DNA from: Perognathus longimembris pacificus
Lineage: Eukaryota; Chordata; Mammalia; Rodentia; Heteromyidae
DNA length: 64,000 bases
Reading direction: 5' to 3'
NCBI RefSeq assembly: GCF_023159225.1
Contig: NC_063180.1
Location: 12,247,797-12,311,796 of the forward strand
Below the pieces are notes generated by a model. It was given only the letters and a program-made list of their open reading frames with translations. It had not been told where the DNA came from and ran no database searches. The translations under genes and the position numbers were made by a program. Below are positions 25,270-33,350 of this stretch, one piece after another. Position 1 is the stretch's first letter, and the number at the start of each line of letters is the position of its first letter.

Positions 25270-25730
25270 AATTTGCGGCCCACGAGAAAAGCAATCGGAG
25301 CTGTCGGTAGCCTTCGGGAAGGATGGAGTGAGTAATCCGGAGTGTGTGGTACCCCCATCCACAGCGATGGGGCAGAGCAGAATCAATCCGCGTCCCAAGA
25401 GGCCGGATTGGGTCAATGGCACTCTGACCAAGGGCTGAGAGAATTCTGCAGCCCACAGAGATGGGCTCGCAGCTTCGCGCCTCTGGGCGCCAGGCAAGGC
25501 GGCAGTGGCAGTCTAGCCCAGGGCCCCCGCCCGGGACTTTTAAAGTCCCAAGTAGGGAGCAGCCACACGCAATGGGCGCTGGCCTCCGGGGACGCGGGAC
25601 CCAAGGCAGCAACGGGAGCCGCAGGGGGTCACGGCCCGGCATTGTTCGGATCTCGGAGAGCGCTGGCCTCGTGGAGCCTAGCGCTGGCGGCAACGTGCAT
25701 AGAGGTATTGAGTGTACAACATGCATCTGT
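25270..25730 (+). other. CpG-rich leader of the provirus
   Basis: This stretch is strikingly GC- and CpG-rich against AT-rich surroundings. The bases directly after the LTR (AATTTGCGGCCCACGAG) do not begin with the TGG expected of a tRNA primer-binding site, so none is assigned. A moderate splice-donor-like GAG|GTATTG lies at 25,704/25,705. Confidence 0.6.
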
Positions 25731-25956
25731 GAGTCTGTGAGTGTTTCTGTTGAGTGAGGAGAGGTTTCCTTTTGTTTTTATCAACCACGTGGTTCTATTA
25801 TGGGCAAAATAATACCATTTGCCACTGGAATTCCAGAAAACTTACATGGCCAATTTAAAAAAAAATTCTAAGCATGCTTCACAACTTGTGCACAAGTATC
25901 AGTATGTCTGTCCGTGTGTGTTGGTAAAACGTGGTTTCAAAGTTACTTGCCTTTTG

Positions 25957-25986
25957 ATTAGAGTTAGATTAGTATCTAACTCTAAT
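25957..25986 (+). other. perfect 13-bp inverted repeat, 4-nt loop
   Basis: The arms ATTAGAGTTAGAT (25,957-25,969) and ATCTAACTCTAAT (25,974-25,986) pair perfectly around TAGT. It lies in the proviral internal region and would fold as RNA or cruciform DNA. Confidence 0.95.
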
Positions 25987-26032
25987 TCTTAATGTTAAAC
26001 TGTTCTTTGCAGCTTGTGGGTGGAGTCACAGT

Positions 26033-26100
26033 AAACGGCCTGGAGGCAGGTGTGACTCTTATCACTAAACAGCCTGGAGGCAGGTGTGACTCTTATCACC
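26033..26100 (+). repeat. two 34-bp tandem units with T-box- and GATA-like sites
   Basis: The units at 26,033-26,066 and 26,067-26,100 differ at two bases. Each holds AGGTGTGA (26,048 and 26,082), a T-box half-site match, and CTTATC (26,058 and 26,092), a GATA site in reverse. That they act as an enhancer is inference. Confidence 0.85.
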
Positions 26101-26338
26101 AAACTCCAAGCCAAAAGAAAAATAAAAGTGTTATTCTTTCTCTCCTGTGCTCTCATAAACTCTTTTAAGATCAAGGGACCAGAGTCATCTTGGAACAACT
26201 GCGCAAACCTCCATTTTCCTGACTCAGGATTAATACTTTGCTTTATAGGATGCAGGTCGACGTGTGCTAGCTGCATGGACTGTGGCAGTCTGTGGCTACA
26301 GGAAGCTGACTCCACAGTCTGCTCCCAAACTGCCTTGG

Positions 26339-26446
26339 TTTTTTTTTTCTCTTCTTTGACCTATAGTTGTTGTTTCCCCACCCCCACCCCCAAGCCGGGG
26401 ACCAAGCCCCGGACCTTGCACTCTTCCGCTGAGCTAAATCCCCAGA
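26339..26446 (-). mobile_element. antisense ID-type SINE remnant inside the provirus
   Basis: A T-run at 26,339 (tail read backwards) leads to 'gccggggaccaagcccc' and 'ccgctgagctaaatcccc', the reverse complement of an ID monomer with a central deletion. It may have been captured by an ancestor of this family. Confidence 0.65.
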
Positions 26447-26460
26447 GCCTTGTATATGCC

Positions 26461-26538
26461 TTTACAGATTGGAAAACTAAGCCCAGAGCACTTGCTCTGG
26501 AGAAATGTCTCCTTTTGTTTTCTCTTCAGGATAACAAA
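26461..26538 (+). repeat. internal repeat block, copy 1 (hairpin plus acceptor-like tract)
   Basis: The block starts TTTACAGATTGGAAAACTAA, contains the hairpin CCAGAGCACTTGCTCTGG at 26,483-26,500, and ends with a pyrimidine tract and AG at 26,528-26,529 that looks like a 3' splice site. A second copy lies at 26,826-26,904. Confidence 0.85.
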
Positions 26539-26825
26539 GACCTTAGTGGATTTTTTCCATGGAGAAATGGGAAAGCCTGCCTGTGCCAGCGATGGACCCA
26601 ATGTCGGCCCTGTTTCTTCCCTGGACCCAGCCTGGTGCCCTACCATGTCATAAGAAAAAAAAATAATAATAATAGATAAAAATTGAAAAAAAAAGGAGAG
26701 GGAGAGAGAGGAGAGTAGGCCCCATGATTAGTAAGGATAGCTATGCTCATATTATATATCTTAAGAAAATATCTTAAGAAAATTTAAATCTTCCCAAAAT
26801 AGTGGGAAAGAGCCTTGTAAAGGCT

Positions 26826-26904
26826 TTTACAGATTGGAAAACTAAAAACCCAGAGCACTTGCTCTGGAGAAATGTCTCTTCTTGTTCTCTTCAGGAAAAC
26901 AAGG
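26826..26904 (+). repeat. internal repeat block, copy 2
   Basis: Same order as copy 1: the identical hairpin at 26,850-26,867 and a pyrimidine tract ending in AG at 26,893-26,894. The copies differ by a few substitutions and small indels, while the hairpin is unchanged. Confidence 0.85.
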
Positions 26905-27462
26905 AATATACTGCAATTCTTCTGCTCTTCTAAAGAGAATAAGCGCTTCTTGAAGCGCAATATTTAGCTGTGGCAGTGTCGCTTGCAGTTTTGTACAAAA
27001 ATTAAAGAAATTTTGCACCATGTTCCTTCCACTCCTCTCTCCCTACTGTTTGTTTTAAGGGAGTCCCGTTACAGGGAAATAGGAGCTGAGGGTTTGACAC
27101 CCAACCTTAATGTTAAAAAAAAAAAAGTGGGCACAAAGGTTTAACACCTTCGCTTCAATGTTTATATATAAAAAGAATGTTTTACTAATCACTTATGTTT
27201 AAATTATCAGCTACTGTGAACTACCAGGGATGCCAGAGCTCCAGCCTACTTCTACTTCACCACCAAAAGAGGGCTGATGTCTGCAAACTTCCTGCACTTG
27301 GCAGAAACCAGCTGAGGATTCCAGCTTCTCTGGACAAAGCCAGATGGACGGCTACCTTACCTACCCCTTCCCTCTGTGGAAGAGTCCCCCTATATATTTA
27401 TATATATATGTCTTATGTCAGTATTTGCCTTATGCCTACATGTGTGTTTACAACATCCCCTC

Positions 27463-27465
<3 letters not shown>

Positions 27466-27503
<38 letters not shown>

Positions 27504-27510
27504 TAGCAGA
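27466..27510 (+). promoter_or_regulatory. A-run and likely polypurine tract before the 3' LTR
   Basis: About 35 A residues end in GAGTAGCAGA directly before the LTR's TG. This is the place of the retroviral polypurine tract, which primes plus-strand DNA. The long A-run is unusual for it, and the run may have expanded after insertion. Confidence 0.5.
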
Positions 27511-27874
27511 TGTTGGGGTCAGCTGCACCTTTAAGGGGCCACAGCTGACCTCAGCCTGTCCCTCCCCTTCCTGTCTTTAACTGGAAGAGAAGGAAGTCTG
27601 ACATCACTTAAGGGACAGCTCCTTGGGACCAATCAGGGGCCCCTCTCTTGTGCCCGCCTTTAGGGTATATGTGGGGGGTTCCTCATTTGAATAAATAGAA
27701 GCCCTAATGGCTTTCTCCAGGGGCCCATGCGTCCGTGTCGTTCTTGGCGGCTTTGGGGCACCCTGCGACCACACGCCACCGAGGCTACCCGTGGCCATCG
27801 CTCCCGTGTGAGCGATCATGGACCACCCGGGAAGGGGCGGACAAACCCCTTCCCCCCCCCAAGCGAGGGGAAGT

Positions 27875-27905
<31 letters not shown>

Positions 27906-28014
27906 AGGCTACCTGTGGCCATCGCTCCCACGTGAGAGCGATAAAGGGCCACCCGGGAAGTGGCGGACAAGCCCCTTCCCCCCGCCAAGTGAGGGGAAGT
28001 CGAGAGAGCCCACA
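27511..28014 (+). repeat. 3' LTR of the provirus
   Basis: It is the same as the 5' LTR with CCAAT at 27,629-27,633, AATAAA at 27,690-27,695, and tandem units at 27,781-27,904 and 27,905-28,014. A (GA)n run at about 27,876-27,903 lengthens the first unit, which is why this LTR is 21 bp longer. Confidence 0.92.
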
Positions 28015-28020
28015 AACACC

Positions 28021-28392
28021 AAGAAATGGAAACAAGGGGTTTCTTGTGTGTTTCTGTGTGTTTTGTGTGTTTCTGTTTTTGTTGTCTGTACCTTTTTGTC
28101 CCATATGTAAGTTTATCTGTTTGGGGGAGGAGGAGGGAAGCACAGAAATGACAAGGAAAGGGTGAATAAAGGCAACAGTAGTACTCACTAGACACCATGA
28201 TGAAAATGAACTACAGTATTTATGGAGAAGTAGAAACAAGAGGGAAAAACTGAGTTGGAGCAAGGGAAGGAGTGATACTGTTCAGAAAGAAATCTATTCA
28301 TTAACTGAATTATGTAACTATAACTCCTCTGTACATCTCTTTAAAATAACATTTTTTAAAAAGTCAATGTTACTGTCTCAAAGAACAAACTG
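28021..28392 (+). mobile_element. old L1 3' end between the two LTR insertions
   Basis: 'gggggaggaggagggaagc' (about 28,121-28,142) and 'gtaactataactcctctgtacatctc' (about 28,313) resemble an old L1 3' UTR and end. It appears to be the target sequence into which both LTR elements inserted. Confidence 0.5.
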
Positions 28393-28889
28393 AGCATATG
28401 TGGGCTCTCTCTCTCGACTTCCCCTAGCTTGGGGGGAAGGGGCTTGTCCGCCCCTTCCTGGGTGGCCCTTTATCGCTCTCACGTGGGAGCGATGGCCACA
28501 GGTAGCCTCGTCTCTCTCTCGAATTCCCCTAGCTTGGGGGGGAAGGGGCTTGTTCGCCCCTTCCTGGGTGGTCCATTACCGCTCACAAGGGAGTGATGGC
28601 CACGGGTAGCCTCGGTGGCGTGTGGTTGCAGGGTGCCCCAAAGCCACCAAGAACGACATGGGCACGTGGGTCCCTGGAGAAAACCACTAGGGCTTCTGTT
28701 TATTCAAATGAGGAACCTCCCAGATATACTCCAAAGGCGGGCACAAAAGAGGGGCCCCTGATTGGTCCCAAGGAGCTGTCCCTCAAGTGATGTCAGACTT
28801 CCTTCTCTTCCGGTTAAAGACAGGAAGGGGAGGGACTGGCTGAGGTCAGCTGTGGCCCCTTAAAGGTGCAGCTGACCCCAACAAGCATA
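28393..28889 (-). mobile_element. solo LTR, same family as the provirus, inverted
   Basis: The LTR (28,399-28,883) is the reverse complement of the proviral LTRs, with both tandem units (28,399-28,509 and 28,510-28,613). It is flanked by AGCATA at 28,393-28,398 and 28,884-28,889. The distinct duplication proves an independent integration followed by LTR-LTR recombination. Confidence 0.95.
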
Positions 28890-29325
28890 TGTATTAGGAG
28901 TACATGTCTGCTATCCAAAGTATATGGGTTCCCGAATGGTAGAAGGGTCATACACTAAGGTTAATCTAAGAAAAAGTATAGGACTTGTTGGAAAATAACT
29001 AAAACACAAAATGGTTGAAACATGGTTCAAGTCCTGGATAATATGCCTAGCAAGTGCAAGCCTTAGCTCAATTATAGTATGAAAAAAAATTTTAAAAATC
29101 ACAAAATCGAAGCCCAAACCACTAACACAGAGATTGTTATATACATTATAGTACTGTCTTTATCACAAATAGTTTGAAGAGATATATCATATGTGTATCC
29201 AAAACTATGTAGATGACTTATCACATTTCTTAAGTTGCAGAATTATACATATATAATCCACTTTAATGTAACAAAATCACTAAGTACCAATATGTAATGT
29301 ACATATAGATAATAAATAATGGACT
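28890..29325. other. no gene seen; worn ID-like piece
   Basis: At about 29,017-29,085 'ggttcaagtcctgg' and 'gcctagcaagtgcaagcc' suggest a decayed tRNA-type SINE. The rest is unassigned. Confidence 0.45.
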
Positions 29326-29565
29326 GTAGCAAGGTGCTGATAGCTCAAGCCTGTAATCCTAGCCAATCAGGAGGCTGAGATCTGGAGATCATGATTGATA
29401 GCTATCCTGAGCAGGGCAGATCATGAGTCTCTTATCTCCATTTACTCACCAGAAAACTGGAGGTAGCACTATGCCTTAAAGTGCTAGAACACTTGCCTTG
29501 AACAAAAGAGCTCAGAGACAGCTCCCAGACCCTGAGTTCAAGCCCCATGATTGACATAAGAAAAG
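29326..29565 (+). mobile_element. composite SINE
   Basis: Left half 'gctcaagcctgtaatcctag' and 'aggaggctgagatctgg', right half 'gctagaacacttgccttgaac', end 'ccctgagttcaagcccc'. Confidence 0.8.
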
Positions 29566-29769
29566 AATATTGTCAATAACACACATTAGATGTTAGCTAA
29601 TACAAAGTAAAGAGATTCTACAGTATTTTTTTAAGGGGAATTTCCCATTTTTTTTCTAAATAGTTTTAAAAATTGAGTTACTGGGCAATTTAAAGGAAAA
29701 AGGAGGAGAAGGCATAGAACTGGAATCTAGATTTTGCTACCCTCTACATCTTGTTGGGAAGATATAATG

Positions 29770-30075
29770 GGATATCTTATATTGAATGCCTGATAAAACA
29801 CAGATATTTATTCTTCATAGTACTAGAGACTGGGAAGCCCAAGTACAAGGCACCAGAAGGTTCAGTGCCTCATTAAGAGTCAATTCCTGGTTTGCAGATG
29901 ACTGTCTTCTGTGTATTGGCAGAAGGAATGACAACAGTCTGAAATTTCTCTTATAAGGACCCTAATCCTACTCATGATGGTTCAAATCTCATTATCTTGT
30001 CACCTCCCTAAGGACACTACCATTTGATCCCACTGTCCTGAGGGCCAGAATTTTAGTATTTGAATCAGGGGAAGT
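29770..30075 (+). mobile_element. ancient interspersed repeat, family unassigned
   Basis: 'atatttattcttcatagtac', 'actgggaagcccaagtac' and 'cttataaggaccctaatcc' follow a widespread mammalian repeat of the 'ttattctctcacagttctgg' type. I cannot name the family. Confidence 0.4.
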
Positions 30076-30436
30076 AGAGGACCACAGAGACTTGGAAATT
30101 CAAGTTGAATTTTCTGCCTTTTCCATTATTACAAGAAATTCTGGAGTTACCTAATATCACATACTTTTTGACACAGGATGATTATGATCTTAACATGATT
30201 TTCTAGAATTTGAATCCTTGGGTCAAAGATGATCAAGTTTTCTTTCTGCTATCATCTAATAAATGGTCCTTGTGAAATATTACATTAACTTATTTTCTAC
30301 TACCATCAGTGCATGAGTCATCCTGTGCTTTATGTTCGTGTTGTGTTTTATTTGTGTTCTGTGTTTTATTTACGTGTTGGAAGTATTTTTATTTATATGC
30401 CAATTTAATAAGAGAAAATTCTTCAAGGTATTAAGA

Positions 30437-30637
30437 GGGGACTGAGAAGGTGGCTTAGTAGTAGAGTGCTTGCCTAGGATGCTCAAAGCCCTTGATTCTA
30501 TTCCTCAGCACCACATAACAAAAAAAATGCCAGAAATGGTGCTGTGGCTCAAGAGGTAGAGTGCTAGCCTTGAGCAAAAAGAAGCCAAGAACAGTGCCCA
30601 GGCCCTGAGTTCAAGCCCCAAGACTGGAAAAAAGAAA
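30437..30637 (+). mobile_element. dimeric ID-like SINE
   Basis: Both monomers are clear (gtggcttagtagtagagtgc; gctgtggctcaagaggtag). GTATTAAGA-type repeats at 30,428 and 30,638 mark the target duplication. Confidence 0.88.
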
Positions 30638-30651
30638 GTATTAAGAATGTT

Positions 30652-30841
30652 GGGGCTGGGGATATAGCCTAGCGGCAAGAGTGCCTGCCTCGGACACACG
30701 AGGCCCTAGGTTCGATTCCCCAGCACCACATATACAGAAAACGGCCAGAAGCGGCGCTGTGGCTCAAGTGGCAGAGTGCTAGCCTTGAGCGGGAAGAAGC
30801 CAGGGACAGTGTTCAGGCCCTGAGTCCAAGGCCCAGGACTG

Positions 30842-30872
<31 letters not shown>
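30652..30872 (+). mobile_element. young dimeric ID-like SINE
   Basis: A near-consensus copy (ggggctggggatatagcctag; ggcgctgtggctcaagtgg) with an uninterrupted A-tail of about 31 nt and a 9-bp target duplication, AAGAATGTT, at 30,643-30,651 and 30,873-30,881. It sits directly after another SINE. Confidence 0.95.
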
Positions 30873-30876
<4 letters not shown>

Positions 30877-30950
30877 ATGTTGAATATATTCTAATGTATA
30901 GTTGGCCTTACTTATTTATTTACTTATTTGTTTTGTTTGTTTGTTTGTTT

Positions 30951-31142
30951 TTGCTAGTCCTGGGCCTTGTGCTCAGGGCCTGAGCACTGTCCCTGGCTTC
31001 TTTTTGCTCAAGGCTAGCACTCTGCCACTTGAGCCACAGTACCACTTCTAGTCGTTTCCTATATATGTGGGGCTTGGGAATCAAACCAAGGGCTTCATGT
31101 AAACAAGCCAAGCAGTCTTGCCACTAGGCCATATTCCCAGGC
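30951..31142 (-). mobile_element. dimeric ID-like SINE, antisense
   Basis: Reverse complement of both monomers: 'gggcctgagcactgtccc', 'gctcaaggctagcactctgcc' and 'ccatattcccaggccc'. Confidence 0.9.
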
Positions 31143-31159
31143 CCTTATTTACTTATTTG

Positions 31160-31360
31160 TATTAATCAGATTTGAACTCAGAATTTTACACATGCTAGGT
31201 AAGTACTCTACCACTTGAACCAAATCTCCAGTCCTTTTTGTTGTGGTTATTTTTAAGATGAAAGTCTCACTTGTTTCCTAGGCCAGCCTGGACCATGATT
31301 CTTCAGCCTTAGCCAGGATGACAGGTTCATGCCACCACACCCAATGTGCTATGAGTGGGC
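31160..31360 (-). mobile_element. antisense ID-like monomer and B1-like piece
   Basis: 31,160-31,240 is an antisense monomer (gctaggtaagtactctacc). 31,245-31,360 is an antisense B1-like half (gaaagtctcacttgtttcc, ggttcatgccaccacacc). Together they may be one older element. Confidence 0.55.
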
Positions 31361-32672
31361 CAGCTGCTAGAATTACCGATGTCAGTCACAACTGTTGACT
31401 TCCTTATTTCCTTTCAGCATCATTTTTCTTTCCCTTCAAGGATATTAATTATTTTCTCAATGCTCTTTAGTTCTCTGAAAATATTTGTAAGATGTTAATC
31501 TTGACTACACTGAAAATATCTCCCCACCGTATGATTCATTAAACTTGATTTCATGACATTTTTTCTACATGTAACTTTAAGTAATCAAAACTATCATTTC
31601 TTACTTTCGTAGACTCCATCTAACCACAAAAAACAACCACAGCATTGTTATTTTTCTTTTAGTGTTTTTATGTCTTAATATCTGTCTTGCAAGTATTGAT
31701 CTATCTCAAGTTATTTTTAAGCTACCACTAGCCATTTACTCTAACATTACTTATTCAATGATCTGTCTATTCTCCACTGACTTAACTTACTAAATTTCCA
31801 ATAACCTGGAAATCTCTTCTATATTTCTTAGCAATTCACTACATTTCCAGTATCACATTGCTTTGTTACTGATGGTTTATACGTTTTAACATCACAGAAC
31901 TATTTGTAAAAATTCAAGACATTTTAACAAGCTCTATGGAGACTCAAGGATACGTAATGAATCCAGATAAATGGAAAACAGTTGACCCACATGGATAAGG
32001 AGAGTCCTTAAATGCAACCATGGGTTCAGTTGATCGTGTATACAAAACCAACTACAGAAGGACAAATCCTTACCTGGGAAATTTGAAAATAATTCTAAAG
32101 TAAAACTTGGCAATAAGTCAATAAGAGTAATTGAAATAAACACTTATTTGTACTAGTATGTAATATGAAAGTACTCATTCAGAAATTCTCACCATGATTC
32201 TTACAGCATTTTAACATAGATTTAGATTTGCCATAGACTTATAATAAAATCTTATTTTAACAGTGTCATCTTTTGTTTTTAAAATACACCATTTAAATAG
32301 ACCTAGCTCTAAAATTTCTTATACAAAAAGATATTATTCTTTCATTCTCCATGGAGTATGTGTTCCTACCACACTCTATAGATTTCCTAGAATTTCTAGA
32401 GACCAGACATTCTATATTTAGAATGTCATGCTAGCTCACATGCTCAATATTAAATGAGAGGCAATAACCATTGGAAAAGCTACCAGCTGCCCCTGGCCTG
32501 GAAATGGATGTGAAAGTCTTTCTGGAAACAAGTGAGGGTTATTCAAGCCCTGAGAAAAGCGTAGATAGTAGGCCTCAGGAAGTAGGCTTTGCTCTTCAGG
32601 AAATAAAAGAACACAGAAATGCCTCAATGCCTAAGCAAAGAGATAACAAATACAAACAAAAGTATATTAATT
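31361..32672. other. no gene seen
   Basis: AT-rich DNA. Frames at 31,934 (-), 32,436 (-) and 32,471 (+) show no domain or codon signal. Confidence 0.5.
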
Positions 32673-32821
32673 GGGCTGGGAATATGGCCTAGTGGTAGGG
32701 TGATAGCCTCACATACATGATGCTCTGGGTTCAGTTCCTCAGTCCCACATAACTAGAAAAAGCCAGAAGTTGACAGTGCCCAGGCCCTGAGTTCAAGCCC
32801 CAGGACTGGCAAAAAAAAAAG
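32673..32821 (+). mobile_element. dimeric ID-like SINE with an internal deletion
   Basis: The left monomer (gggctgggaatatggcctag) and the end of the right monomer (gttcaagccccaggactgg) are present. The middle of the right monomer is missing. A short A-tail follows, with near-identical flanks (GTATATTAA/GTAAATTAA). Confidence 0.85.
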
Positions 32822-33149
32822 TAAATTAACGAGGTAAGATGGGTCAATAATCGATCAGTGTAGGATAAATGACCATGGGATGCAGTGTGAATCTCTGAAA
32901 TAATTTCAGAGTTGTGCCAGTCATAGGGAAATTGCTAATTTACTTCATCCTGTCACTAAAAATAAACAAATGTTACTGATCAAAAGAAATTTTTTCTCTG
33001 TCCTCATATATACTTAAGAGTAGATGTTTAACTATTAAAAAAAATTCTGCAAAGCATGCAAAGCAAAATTCAAAAGAAAACAGTATAATCAAGTTTTATG
33101 AGTTAGGAATGGTGAGAAAAGTCACCATATTTAAGGAGAAATGTTAGGT

Positions 33150-33350
33150 TATGCACTCATCTGTTCATTCATTCAATACATACATTGAGGGGTATTGAAG
33201 ATCTAGGCACTATGGAGAAACTGGGAATAAAACAGTGAATAAGTCAGATATGGAACATGATACAAGCATGATGTACAATCACAATAGGTTGATAGGGCCA
33301 ATCAGATAGAGTATGACAAAACAATGCCAACTATTTGCAGACTCTGATTT
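33150..33350 (+). mobile_element. ancient L2-like fragment
   Basis: 'ttcattcattcaatacatac', 'tctaggcactatggag' and 'aataaaacagtgaataag' match the L2 'aggcactgggaatac' region. The match fades after about 33,270. Confidence 0.6.

Larger units (their letters stand above)
24781..28020 (+). mobile_element. complete non-autonomous class II endogenous retrovirus
   Basis: Two direct LTRs (24,787-25,269 and 27,511-28,014) flank a 2,241-bp internal region. The whole is bounded by the 6-bp direct repeat AACACC at 24,781-24,786 and 28,015-28,020. Both LTRs begin TG and end CA. A 6-bp duplication is usual for betaretrovirus-like (ERVK/IAP) integrases. No gag, protease, pol or env homology is visible in any frame, so the element must have been mobilised by proteins from another retrovirus, as mouse ETn is. 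By eye about a dozen substitutions separate the LTRs, plus a (GA)n expansion in the 3' LTR, so it is neither very recent nor ancient. The family is not one I can name. Confidence 0.9.

Noticed and set aside
24880..25740. Long open frames on both strands (up to 221 codons) across the 5' LTR and leader
   Set aside because: Several frames are open at once on both strands because the sequence is GC-rich and poor in stops. The translations are low-complexity Pro/Arg/Gly/Ser and cross the LTR boundary.
26086..26679. 197-codon open frame in the proviral interior
   Set aside because: It crosses a 34-bp repeat, an antisense SINE and a T-run, and shows no retroviral or other domain.
27604..28263. 219-codon minus-strand frame
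   Set aside because: It runs from flanking DNA through the 3' LTR and its GA repeat. It is the antisense of an LTR, with repeated Leu-Ser from the microsatellite.
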